Source: Symbiodinium sp. CCMP2592 (taxonomy: Eukaryota; Sar; Dinophyceae; Suessiales; Symbiodiniaceae). Taken from it: DNA of 64,000 nt. The stretch lies in assembly GCA_905221615.1 (NCBI GenBank), contig CAJNDT010000982.1, forward strand, positions 40,727 through 104,726. Reading direction: 5' to 3'. The notes beneath the pieces were generated by a model. It did no database searches. It was given only the letters and a program-made list of their open reading frames with translations, and was not told where the DNA came from. Of the stretch, positions 55,201 through 62,334 are shown piece by piece. A program made the translations under genes and the position numbers. Within the stretch, counting starts at the first letter, position 1, and the number at the start of each line of letters is the position of its first letter.

Positions 55201-58015
55201 CGTTGGGGACATAAAGTCTTTTGCGAGGATAACGGTGATGTCGGATTGCTATGAGATTCTCGGGGTCAATGTCCCAATAGTCTTCTTTTCTAGCAGGAGT
55301 TGCAGCTGATGATTCGGGCTCAAACACGTGACGAAAAGGGTGTGCTTCCTTGGGCAGCGTGAGGTTGTGTTCTTCCTTGTGCATGCACCCAAAGTATCTA
55401 CCAATGGCTTCCGGAAGATCCATATCAATGACGCTCGAGATCAAGTCCCATCCCTCCTTGATAGAGTTCTTAGGGCCAGCGAGTTTAAAGTCATCGACGT
55501 ATACCACTAAAAGCAGCTTCTTCTTCGGGTGGTAGAATACACTCTTCCAAATGTCAGTCAATACTGCCTCGAACCCGACTTTCTTCAACTCAGCTTCGCA
55601 ATGATGTTCCCAAATCCCCCCTGAATCGGGGTGTCCGTAAAGTGCCAACTTGAGTGGAACAACAGGATCTTTCATGCCCTGCCATGCCTTAGGCCAGCGA
55701 TTGCGAGGCAACCGTACCCAAGTGGCAACCCCTTGGAACAAAGCTTGGGTGTATGCTTGCTTGGCGTCGGCCTGCTGGATGATGTAGCCAGGTTGTGAGC
55801 CAAAGACGTCAAGAATCTTTCCTGCTTCCATAGATGCAGGACTGCTCGACATCTCCGCAAAGAGCGCGTGATCGGCGTTTTCATCAAGTACTTTATTTCC
55901 CTGAAATACCGAACGTCCCTTATACTTACGGTTGGGGTCGCCTTCTTTCAGCTCGGCTCCCTTTAGGGTACCAATCTCAAAAACATTGCCAAAGTGAACC
56001 TTGGTTTGAGATTTCTTAGCTTCGTTGGCAACCGACTCGAACTCCCTGACTTTGCCTTGTACCCAGCAGCCCTTGTCAACCAATTTCTGCCATTCTTTGT
56101 CCATGGCAGCCTGCGCCTTAGGGTTTGTTGCAATCTCCTTAGACGACAGGACCTTGGCGACAACAGCATACATCTCATCTGCGATCTGAAAAAGCTTCTT
56201 GTCATATAGCCCTTTGAGTCGTTCCCGATGTTCCTCGCTACACCCATGTAGGACTGGCATTGCAGGTACCGCCTTTACAGCTTCACGATACAGTGCCTCA
56301 TTCTCCTCATGTAGCTTCTTCTCATGTTCTGCAATTGCTGTTGCTCTTTGTCTTTTCGACATAGCCTTCCATGCAGTATGATCAATAGCGTTAGGGCGGT
56401 TCTTGTTGTTCTTCTTGACCAAACATTCCCCACTCCACGTATAACCATACGGTGGTTCTTGCGCTGCTACTGCTGCGCTGGACTTCAGCTTCTGCTTCAC
56501 AGAGAACGGAACATCATCAAGCAATGCTGCACGGGAATCAGACTTTGACTCACCCTTGCGGGTGGCTTCTTTCGCGTCCTTCGGCGGAGGATCTTTATCA
56601 CGATCAGGACCAAATAGCTCTGGGAACATTTCATCCAGGTCTTCGCTAAGTTGTTCCTGAATTGTGGCTTCATCGTATCCCCCCCCTTCCTCCAGAGGAG
56701 GATGCGGGTTTTGCTCATCAAGGACATTGTGATGTTGTGCATCAAGGCTTGGTGGTTTATCCAAGGCAGGCTCTTGCAACAAAGGAAACTTAAAGTCACC
56801 ATCTGGTAGCTCCAGTCTCTTAGTCCGAAACACACGTAGATCTTCATTTTCCAACGCGGCTTCGATGTTGTGTAGGGGAGCAACAACGTACTCGAGCTTG
56901 AAGATAAAACCAGGTTGGATGTGATACCCAAGGAATATACCTTCAATCCCTGTGCCAGCAAACTTGGATCGTTCAGGCTTGCGTTGCTTCTTCGGGGCCC
57001 AATAGAGAACTTTCGCTCCAAAGGGAATACGCATGCCATTGAACTTTTCACCATACCTGATTTCCCACGGAATCTGACCATTGTCAATCCTCGCAGTGAT
57101 GTTAAGACACATAGCATGATGTTGCGATGCAAGAGGCCAATAGCGATCTGGAAGTCCTGATTGCACTAGATTGGCCCGTGTGCCTTCCAAAATTGTTCTG
57201 ATTTCTCGCTCGATTACGGCCTTGTTTTCGTTCACATACTCTCTAGAAGTGTTGTGACGAGCGCGAAGCTGTCTGGCCGCAAAGTCAAACTCCAACGCAT
57301 TGTCGGAATATATAACCTTTACCTCATCATCTGTACCAAGGAAGTGCAACATGTCTTCGTAGCACTGCTCACCAGACTTTGTCTTGGAAGGGTACACGTA
57401 TCTAAACTTGGAATACACGTCCTTCACAACATGAGCCACGGTTTCATCTTGGAACCCGTAGTCCTTGGCATCAGCGGTCACGATGTGATCTACTGTGATG
57501 TGGTCACCGAACGATTTACTGTAGATTGTAGAGGATCCACCAGATTTACGCGCCTGGGGCGCATACATCTTGGCCCTTTGGCAAATGGGGCAGAACGGAT
57601 TCTTTGGTCTATGGGTAAGTCGATGTTCCAAAGACACAGCCTCAACCCTCAAGGAAGCTTCATCCTTCTTAGACTTTGGCATTGTGTATGGCTCGACATC
57701 GCTGTCGGCTTGCGCCTCAACTTCCCCTTCAGGCAAAGCAAACAATGTGATAGTCGCAATAGTCCCTTCAGGTACTTCCCCATAGATTCCGTCCAATTCA
57801 TCAATGTTGACTGAATCCTCCAACAAAGACCACACGTCATCCTTGAATCCCCAAGTAGTCCGGATTCTATACCTTGGGAACTTAGGAGCCGGTGTTCTAA
57901 ACGTCTTTGGGAAATGTGCCACCTTAGCAGCGGGGCTGCCGTTGATGACAGTCCAACCTGCCTTTAGCAGTTGCTTCGTTTCCACCCCAGGAATGGGAGG
58001 AATGCAATTCGCCAT
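49229..58015 (-). CDS. pol: Pol polyprotein: integrase, RT, RNase H, 2OG dioxygenase, SGNH-like, Tpt1/KptA-like, zinc ribbon
   Basis: A 2928-codon frame from its first Met; the frame is open further upstream to the slippery site, so it is probably made only by -1 frameshifting. Integrase: zinc ligands H131, H135, C142, C145 and acidic triad D176, D238, E269. Reverse transcriptase: first Asp D750 (QQADAKQAY) and YVDD at 839-842. RNase H: D1181 with SSTESE and MEDNQA following, ending in DVFTKPF. Then a double-stranded beta-helix dioxygenase (about 1480-1610: H1520, D1522, H1586, R1595); an SGNH-like segment (about 1815-2000: VVSDSS, CGNEISGQWG); a Tpt1/KptA-like domain (about 2245-2475: KLLR with R2260, AQGHNS with H2340, NVPPDCVLSAI); a zinc ribbon (C2610, C2613, C2624, C2627); and a C-terminal doublet of GYTQA.WD. 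Between domains the chain is acidic and low in complexity. The copia core is certain, the cargo assignments are from motif reading. Confidence 0.93.
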   Translation of the reverse strand: MANCIPPIPGVETKQLLKAGWTVINGSPAAKVAHFPKTFRTPAPKFPRYRIRTTWGFKDDVWSLLEDSVNIDELDGIYGEVPEGTIATITLFALPEGEVEAQADSDVEPYTMPKSKKDEASLRVEAVSLEHRLTHRPKNPFCPICQRAKMYAPQARKSGGSSTIYSKSFGDHITVDHIVTADAKDYGFQDETVAHVVKDVYSKFRYVYPSKTKSGEQCYEDMLHFLGTDDEVKVIYSDNALEFDFAARQLRARHNTSREYVNENKAVIEREIRTILEGTRANLVQSGLPDRYWPLASQHHAMCLNITARIDNGQIPWEIRYGEKFNGMRIPFGAKVLYWAPKKQRKPERSKFAGTGIEGIFLGYHIQPGFIFKLEYVVAPLHNIEAALENEDLRVFRTKRLELPDGDFKFPLLQEPALDKPPSLDAQHHNVLDEQNPHPPLEEGGGYDEATIQEQLSEDLDEMFPELFGPDRDKDPPPKDAKEATRKGESKSDSRAALLDDVPFSVKQKLKSSAAVAAQEPPYGYTWSGECLVKKNNKNRPNAIDHTAWKAMSKRQRATAIAEHEKKLHEENEALYREAVKAVPAMPVLHGCSEEHRERLKGLYDKKLFQIADEMYAVVAKVLSSKEIATNPKAQAAMDKEWQKLVDKGCWVQGKVREFESVANEAKKSQTKVHFGNVFEIGTLKGAELKEGDPNRKYKGRSVFQGNKVLDENADHALFAEMSSSPASMEAGKILDVFGSQPGYIIQQADAKQAYTQALFQGVATWVRLPRNRWPKAWQGMKDPVVPLKLALYGHPDSGGIWEHHCEAELKKVGFEAVLTDIWKSVFYHPKKKLLLVVYVDDFKLAGPKNSIKEGWDLISSVIDMDLPEAIGRYFGCMHKEEHNLTLPKEAHPFRHVFEPESSAATPARKEDYWDIDPENLIAIRHHRYPRKRLYVPNEDDARMFPGIGPRRYTVVAKATRKGESEEVVVDSCNQMRDRCLQDWWDGETYFDLAGREQSDFELAVAAARKGKPVRNKSEAKKEAKQSKFVTLSQDVKEKPGAMTKPVARITYDMKDFLDSCVDRYCELAKVERKTLKPAATPFHELRVALPTASEGEKAGRLQPIASKVLMKILFAARMARWDLLRATQSLASRVTKWSPDCDLGLHRLVCYINSSLDVTMSGFIGDSIMDCRLWLFSDSDFAGEFDSKSTTGCAMFLVGPNTYFPLNAFSKKQTSITMSSTESEVVAANHGLRAEGLPCLSLWYFLWRGDAGRKAEPRAERVDSIVARIDPELDEIRYGSTRPDGLSIADINGLCVQLPESFEVRHMEDNQATITLLLLGQAGVLRHTDRTQRVSFSWLKQQYEVGHFKLLNVGTAEQVADVFTKPFTEKNKWTHALKLIGHTTSANVAGCKPESKVEVDNKVSVAAAPDASKVVEDFAQQSFEANDYSFKTFEKLAGLIRTNLKASLAKTRSFMASENLSKYLVFGAWVHGGCFGITNRTKHYPWICRYVNGFVKQSSPKGFTWTSFVFNFNGKARIHTDKYNQKESYNLTFSFGNYTGGTLWIEGASQLGPPGIYTDDHGKDHKGYNCNTYRKPTLLHPSTKHGVQPYTGERHSFIAYSSGGYQKFNKKQKQFLHQAQFLLPTAQLKLPAQKAMVCLRCVGSPLDEGGRLNKPCSRFENDSFAHTSLECTNTQQTASLDHEILAFFMCTPAIAISAGSDLLDLPEATSTIPKMAAIVVSDEFCRVNTSEADRNGVTKAMKTILQSAALNNDIISLGADHESQLLESAYSCVSTQCAAGVSLTHADATCVALRQMADLSDEGLAKLKPTARLSPKAKRAIIVVSDSSTALCKKNRRGVFVKADLDAEVNIASFTLGWAQTRYTMCWGKTLAWIVWQVEEHVKELRSNYPDHTIDIICWWCGNEISGQWGCIPTRLGPGLAYRDPNVTTETVARKVRRAADVLAALAGEPDIGFVKVIGQVEADLFQLHSAYNDFNAAMFEEFRQRGLQVQTASSLVEKLEMYDSFHASEDPRNRELFQTYLHATINASRSEWLAQKMAPCVRALLVRYEHFETGSDANNPVLDDVFKQWRTEKDQLMNPKQAKPMPVTQEDKMWEAPDAADAIDVNKISEGPPMDKAIRKDVPRIGATTDVSAVAECVNDIVTQDADGKVSYNTPGTVELVDEGDQVDPIPSSIGRVVEPAPPKKTKKSDRDEDAMRRLMFIDESAPQGAATVPELPNEYFYNGKKHLMKPFNPEDIVGDRHVTFKHGDLKFLTKLLRGHEMDDFPALIFDRGCWTDVDTLLQVFNTARGARWGVRQLLRAAKADNKGRIRLLGIDVPMKDTLGQPLFPVRVRMAQGHNSKLIGNNPDADFFLATRFYSGLPEYEADLQSSVRGVTVLSREDTPPKLFHRTNEKGMKGILRDGMIAGSARSDRSHNYLSPYKLDDTHYKSGMRSNQPIELTIDTQRAIAAGCVFFVTETDGVLTRDNVPPDCVLSAIDTSKKNLPLYVAEHKEAAREGEPERIFRAKRDYEEAAAASSSSAPPPKQAAIAPKAIASKKMPKVVPKPAAIAEKDESMDLDEATREGEPADAAGAFDLDETKVEVEVEVDEGDTTDAGEDEPYPLGSHPCRECAAVVANGMLFCLRCKAPQTDDSKKITKRVFENSRLRQRLLATAATGAQKPIDDLLASDLRGLGEGPKKRGQMSAEAAAIRDAKDRKIRAAKLNFDTVSDRFEKDAQFNVRMMQEGRSLEDMQKFDHLSNAVLPDPGRSEEQRYLRAGSHYGGGNVPPAKLVYYAHCEVEPLRNLRFIDDTADVPIGLTYLGAFLPPRLYAEVAAVNDAAKRILTFDGEVYVSATTIEGITTEIGQILTDSLRSAQDQTDQTERLAERNRQAAVQNRPSQKGRGRTTAPEPMYRGYTQAQWDEYYRQRRGGYTQAEWDAWNRTHRR

Positions 58016-60423
58016 CTTTTCGATGGGATCTTCTGCCGCGCCAGCTGGACCTTCAGGTTCATGTTCGTGCTCTCCCCTAGCTGGTGCGGCGTGCCCTTGC
58101 GGGCAGCTGTTTACCGAAAACCCGAACCAGACTTGACAGAGGTCGGTGCAACCTTGCTGCCATCAGATTCTGAGGACTTTGCTGCTAAGCATGCCATCAA
58201 TGGTCCTCGGTCGCCAAATACGGGGACATTGCCTCGGAGTTGGCAAATCATCTTCTGACCGTCTGGGCAAATGAAATATGGCGCCTCACCCGCTGGCCAG
58301 TGGAAAGAGAACCCCTGTTCCATGCACTTCTTTCCTACAGAGCAAACTGCAGGTGTGTTGGGGAGCTCAACGAACTGCAATGGGTTCCTCAATGACTCAA
58401 TGTAGACTTCATGCTTGGTATCAGCGTCTACTGGTCCGTTAGCAGTGATCAAACTCACTGGGTTGGAAGCAACCTTCTTAGCCTTGCCCTTGAAATGGGC
58501 CTCCAAATCAGAGTGACTAATCAGATCTTCCTCGCTACCGGTGTCTGCGATGATTTCGAGGTTCTCACCTGTCACCGCCGCTGCAGCAAGTTGGGGCAGG
58601 GGAATTGCTTCTTTGCAGTGAATGCAGAATCCTTCTCTACCCCGACACCTGTAGTTACACTTGACCCGAACCTTAAGCTTCATCCCGTTCACTGCTGATT
58701 CCAAGTGACGGGCATTCTGCAAAGCTTCTTCGGTGTCCTCTGGAATTGATGGTGGGCATAGCTCCGCAGACTTGTACCTGAATTCGAACTTGTGCTTGTC
58801 TGGTACGAAGCTCCAGCCTTCACCCTCAGGCGGGATGTCAATGATTTCTGGCCTTAGGAACTGGACTTTCCTGCTTCGGGGCTTTCCGGCAGGGCCCTTG
58901 CGGGCTGCTACTGCGTAGGCCTTCACAGCATCGGCCGGTGGCTCACCCGTGAGGGTGGCTGTGAGGGAAAGACAGCAAGCGGCTGGCTTGTCCTCACTCT
59001 TTGGCCTTTTCTTACTGGGTCGCCTGCGCTTGCCGGAGGGCGATCTCTTCCCGTCCTTGCCAGCCTTATCGCCTTTGGCCGGGACAGAGGGAGCGGCATC
59101 CTTGTGCATGAATGGGCAATTCTTACCGTTCTTGCAGGTGCCTTTGGGGTAAAAGATGCAAGGAATCTTGGAGGTATCCTTCTTCTCCCCACCTTTACCG
59201 CCTTTACCTCCACCTTTTCTCGAAGGGGTACGTGGAGGTGTTCTGCCCCTTGTCTGTTCAGGAGTAGGCTTCACATGCTTGTATGGGCACTTATCACCTC
59301 GTGGGCACTTCCCACGCTGGAAAGCGTAGCAGGGCTTGTCCTGGCTTCGGCCGCGAGGGGTGTTCGGGGTATCGGAAGGAGCAGGGGCACCAAATCTGGC
59401 GCCATGAGCTTTGGCGATTGCTGTGCGGTTTTTGCGAGTCCTATCTCTAGCCAACAGCTCTTTCACGCATTTGACCAAGTAGTCATAAGTGCGTTGCTCT
59501 GTTCCTTCCTTAGCCCTGTCGTAAACCTCCAGATCAAACTTGAGCTTGCTAGCATTGCGAAGCTGACGAAGTAGAATATCTCTCAGCGTAGTCTCCTCGG
59601 GTTGGTGATTCAACCCCGCGATGACCGACTCCCAGTTGTGAATGAAAGTGCTAAGGTCATCACCATTCAACTGCACCTTGAGTAGATCTTCTACAGAGTA
59701 GAGGGAGCCTGCTTCTTCGTTGGTCTTAAAGTAGTGTTCGAACATCAGTAGAACCTGTCTACCACGAACGGCCCTACCAGCAGCTGCCTCAGACTCCTTG
59801 TAGTTAATGATCTGTCGTCCAAGATCACCCCTAGCAACCCTCGAGAGCGCCGAAAGGATCTTCGTGTCCAAAGTGAGGAATTTACCCGTGTCCCTCAACT
59901 TCTCCGCATCGGCGTCCCTGGAGTAAACCTCTTGAACCCATTTGAATGCCTCATCGGGTCTGTCCGATGCTGCCCGAACGGCCTCCCTAACTGTGATCTT
60001 CCAGCTCCTATAAGTCTCCGGGTTAGGGAAGTCGGGTAGCTTCACCGTTTCAGCTTCCTTAGCCTTGGGTTTGTCGTCATCAGGCTTCTGGATAACCGAC
60101 TTGAGTGCTTCAGCGAGAAGTACGCTAGGTTCTTTGTTTTCAGTAGATTCTGCCGGTTCTTTGTTATCACTCTGTTCAGCAGCAGATACCGCTACATTGT
60201 GGGCCTTGGTATCCTCAGGCTCTCCAATGTCATACCGTTGGGTCCTTCCCAAAACCGTCCGAAGCGACACAGGAATCTCCCTGGGGTTCGGAAGGGTCGG
60301 AATCCATGAATGGCTAGGACCCTGAACAAGCGGCGCTGCGGCACCACCTTGCGGTGGGCTTGGTTGAAGTTTGGAGCTCTCACTGGGATCGACTTTCACC
60401 GGCACGGCACCACCTTGCGGTGG
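50315..60423 (-). repeat. Family of 14 dispersed GNRA-type hairpins inside the two ORFs
   Basis: Each unit is stem-loop with a 4-5 bp stem and a tetraloop, mostly GCAA or GCGA on the element strand, usually flanked GCC...GAGCC. Positions: 50315-50326, 50516-50527, 51381-51394, 52169-52180, 52575-52586, 54248-54259, 54983-54994, 55127-55138, 56552-56563, 58093-58104, 58894-58905, 58945-58956, 60344-60357, 60410-60423. Stems vary with compensation: ACCC/GGGT, GCCC/GGGC, GGCC/GGCC, AACC/GGTT, CCACC/GGTGG, GCCCC/GGGGC (50516 has one G-T pair). At 52169 and 58945 the loop is reverse-complemented (TCGC, TCAC). Units are read in different frames (AxRKGE, PPQGGA, PTARLSP, LxGEP), so the conserved thing is the nucleic-acid hairpin, not a peptide. 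Confidence 0.85.
58092..58123 (-). promoter_or_regulatory. Programmed -1 frameshift site with downstream hairpin
   Basis: The slippery heptamer G GGT TTT (plus-strand 58117-58123) is in the exact X XXY YYZ phase of ORF1, followed by CGG and the ORF1 stop TAA (58111-58113). Slipping back one base enters the ORF2 frame, which has no stop from here to the ORF2 Met at 58015. Eleven nt after the heptamer lies a 5-bp hairpin TGCCC-GCAA-GGGCA (58092-58105), a member of the dispersed hairpin family and a possible stimulator. Confidence 0.85.
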
Positions 60424-61164
60424 GCTACTCTCCGCTGTCGACAAGACAGTCCTGAGTGAGTCGACCTCAGCTATAAGCTCCGCGTTCCTGTCCTGCAGGT
60501 CATCAACCAAGCTATCGTACTGCTGTGCCTCAGAGGTTAGCCTATGGTAGTACTCGTTTTCTTCCCATTGAAGCTTTTCCTCAAACTCAGACCCTAAAAA
60601 GGCAATCATCTCACTGTGGTTTTCTTCGATACTCGAGCGCAATTCCGCGAAACGGCGTTCATGCTGTCTGTTTTCCGCAGTGAGCGTGCGCGCTGCTGCT
60701 TCCAGCTCGGACCGATGTGCATCAAACTGCATGGCCATAGACCTTTCATCATGACTTTCCCCTTGTGCGCGTGCCAGCTGTGCCTGCAGCTCATTGGCTG
60801 ATTGTCGTTCTGCTCGGGCGATTGTCTCTAGCACTCGTACTTCATTGTGTAGCTGTCCCACCAACAGGTGTGTGGATTGGCTCACAAATGCTAGCTGTTG
60901 ACGATGATTCGCATCCGCTGTTGCCTCTAGGTGTGCAATGTATGCGTTGGCTTCGGCGTACACGTTGTCCAATGCAAATCGATGTCGTTGTTCCGCGCGA
61001 AGCTCCAAGGCACTTTGAATGCGGGGGTCATTCAGGAACAAGTTCACCTGAGTATTCTCCTGCAACAAATGCAAGAAGTACTGGTTCGCTTCCTGCTCCG
61101 TCCTACCACCAATACCACCGTCATCGTTGTTGCCCGCGGCCGTTACAAACGGCACGATGTCCAT
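58111..61164 (-). CDS. gag: Gag-protease protein (ORF1, 1017 residues)
   Basis: Residues about 20-250 are a long heptad-like, Ala/Glu/Arg-rich coiled coil. Residues about 370-570 look like a copia Gag region (LPDFPNPETYRSWKITVREA start, ending near LARDRTRKNRT). Two CCCH zinc fingers of the C-x7-C-x5-C-x3-H type follow, C612/C620/C626/H630 and C669/C677/C683/H687, each in a Lys/Gly-rich linker; most Gags have CCHC knuckles instead. An aspartic-protease motif (IADTGSEEDLI, D874) is near the C-terminus, so protease is made with Gag and not with Pol. The chosen Met is the first in the frame, 26 bp after the 5' LTR, and ends at the TAA next to the slippery site. Expected role: virus-like particle assembly, RNA packaging and polyprotein processing. 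Confidence 0.93.
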   Translation of the reverse strand: MDIVPFVTAAGNNDDGGIGGRTEQEANQYFLHLLQENTQVNLFLNDPRIQSALELRAEQRHRFALDNVYAEANAYIAHLEATADANHRQQLAFVSQSTHLLVGQLHNEVRVLETIARAERQSANELQAQLARAQGESHDERSMAMQFDAHRSELEAAARTLTAENRQHERRFAELRSSIEENHSEMIAFLGSEFEEKLQWEENEYYHRLTSEAQQYDSLVDDLQDRNAELIAEVDSLRTVLSTAESSPPQGGAVPVKVDPSESSKLQPSPPQGGAAAPLVQGPSHSWIPTLPNPREIPVSLRTVLGRTQRYDIGEPEDTKAHNVAVSAAEQSDNKEPAESTENKEPSVLLAEALKSVIQKPDDDKPKAKEAETVKLPDFPNPETYRSWKITVREAVRAASDRPDEAFKWVQEVYSRDADAEKLRDTGKFLTLDTKILSALSRVARGDLGRQIINYKESEAAAGRAVRGRQVLLMFEHYFKTNEEAGSLYSVEDLLKVQLNGDDLSTFIHNWESVIAGLNHQPEETTLRDILLRQLRNASKLKFDLEVYDRAKEGTEQRTYDYLVKCVKELLARDRTRKNRTAIAKAHGARFGAPAPSDTPNTPRGRSQDKPCYAFQRGKCPRGDKCPYKHVKPTPEQTRGRTPPRTPSRKGGGKGGKGGEKKDTSKIPCIFYPKGTCKNGKNCPFMHKDAAPSVPAKGDKAGKDGKRSPSGKRRRPSKKRPKSEDKPAACCLSLTATLTGEPPADAVKAYAVAARKGPAGKPRSRKVQFLRPEIIDIPPEGEGWSFVPDKHKFEFRYKSAELCPPSIPEDTEEALQNARHLESAVNGMKLKVRVKCNYRCRGREGFCIHCKEAIPLPQLAAAAVTGENLEIIADTGSEEDLISHSDLEAHFKGKAKKVASNPVSLITANGPVDADTKHEVYIESLRNPLQFVELPNTPAVCSVGKKCMEQGFSFHWPAGEAPYFICPDGQKMICQLRGNVPVFGDRGPLMACLAAKSSESDGSKVAPTSVKSGSGFR

Positions 61165-61173
61165 TACGGAGCT

Positions 61174-61190
61174 AACTACGGCTGATAACC
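61174..61190 (-). promoter_or_regulatory. Primer-binding site
   Basis: Directly after the 5' LTR the minus strand reads GGTTATCAGCCGTAGTTAG. GGTTATCAGCC is complementary to an anticodon arm (GGCTGATAACC) and not to a tRNA 3' end. It resembles the copia PBS (GGTTATGGGC...), which pairs with an internal part of initiator tRNA-Met, with one difference from an initiator anticodon arm (GGCTCATAACC). Confidence 0.6.
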
Positions 61191-61342
61191 TGAAGTTTCC
61201 CAGGCTACCAGCTTGGCACGTCTAGTTACCGGTCAGTCAACCCTTGTGACCTTTTTCCACGGGGGACTTGGGCCAAGTGCGGTCGCGTAAAGACATAGCT
61301 AAGGACCATAGGAATAGCAATGGAGGCAGGGTAAAATCTACA
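61191..61342 (-). repeat. 5' LTR
   Basis: 152 bp, identical to 48928-49079. On the minus strand it starts TGTAGATTTTACCCTGCC and ends GGGAAACTTCA. Confidence 0.97.
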
Positions 61343-61347
61343 CTGGC
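61343..61347. repeat. Target-site duplication, right (CTGGC)
   Basis: Exact partner of 48923-48927. Confidence 0.93.
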
Positions 61348-61789
61348 GCCCAGACCTCCGCGGCCGAAAATCGGCTCGGCAGGCGTTCGAGAGGTCGCAA
61401 ACCCCGTGAGTTATGTGCAAGCAGGCGCGAGCGTTCCTCTCGAAAGCCTGCCCGCCGGGAAAATGTGAAAGTGAGACGATCTGTGCTGGAGTGCTCTGTA
61501 CATGCTCTAACTTTGGAGCTCTCTATCCAAACACGCCGCGACGATTCACGCTGTACCAACCCTGACCCTCGGCAGTTGCAAACATGAACGGCAGGGTCGC
61601 AATGAAAATCCCCGATTACTACCGCGATGGTACCCAACCGAGGCAGGGGCCGTTCTGATGATCCGGATCTGGGCAGGAATGGGTCACATGTCGCATCAAA
61701 GCCGCAAGAAGAACATGCCTAAATCTCACGAGGAACCCTGTCGGATCGATTACTTAGCCCTCACTCATGTGAAGGATTGTGCAGGCCAC

Positions 61790-61838
61790 CTCCTCATCCA
61801 TGTACAAAATCTCAAACTTGCCGAAGGGTGCCGAAAGC
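61790..61838 (-). CDS. Possible PAP/fibrillin-like exon
   Basis: After a GACTCAG acceptor the minus strand encodes LSAPFGKFEILYMDEE and reaches a GT donor. The FxILYMDEE pattern resembles the C-terminal end of plastid-lipid-associated PAP/fibrillin domains. No neighbouring exon of the same gene was found, so this is tentative. The remaining sequence between 61348 and 62334 shows no recognisable gene. Confidence 0.3.
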
Positions 61839-62334
61839 CTGAGTCGCCGATTCTGCTTTCATCGTCGCAGAGTTCATTGCAAGCCCGTGTCAAGGGCGAG
61901 CTCTGCAGAGACCCGGGGCCCGGCGGACCGCGGAGGTTCACCTTGAATGCCTGGCACATGTCACCAGACCGATACCGATATCGCTGCGTGCACTCTAAGA
62001 TGTCTGAATGAGATCCAGCTTAAGCACCAGCGATTTTTTTGCACTGCTCCGGTTTCGGGCGGCATCGCAGCCTCGCCTTACATGACCATCAATGCACAGA
62101 CGGGAACGTACGTGGAAGAGCGCACCCTAACCATGTTCGAGGGTTTGGACATGCCAACCACACCATGCAAACTTCTTCTGTCCAGAGGTCTGGCTTCTTC
62201 CTCCGCCCTCCTTTGTCGCTCCTGCTTCTCTTCCCATGTCCTTAGGCACTTTGTGCACACCAATTGCGACCTCATACGAATACCCGCCCACTGTGCCAAG
62301 TGTCAGCCTGGGCTTCGACGGGCTCTCGGTCAAA

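Larger units (their letters stand above)
48928..61342 (-). mobile_element. Complete Ty1/copia-type LTR retrotransposon with extra enzymatic domains, 12,415 bp
   Basis: Bounded by two identical 152-bp LTRs (TG...CA ends in both orientations) and a 5-bp target duplication. Order along the minus strand: 5' LTR, PBS, ORF1 (coiled coil, Gag, two CCCH fingers, protease), -1 frameshift site, ORF2 (integrase before reverse transcriptase, which defines the copia order, then RNase H and about 1,600 residues of cargo), polypurine tract, 3' LTR. It is more than twice the usual copia length of about 5 kb. Identical LTRs and uninterrupted ORFs indicate a very recent insertion that may still be autonomous. 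Dinoflagellate copia elements carrying captured cytosine methyltransferases are known; the cargo seen here is different. Confidence 0.97.
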
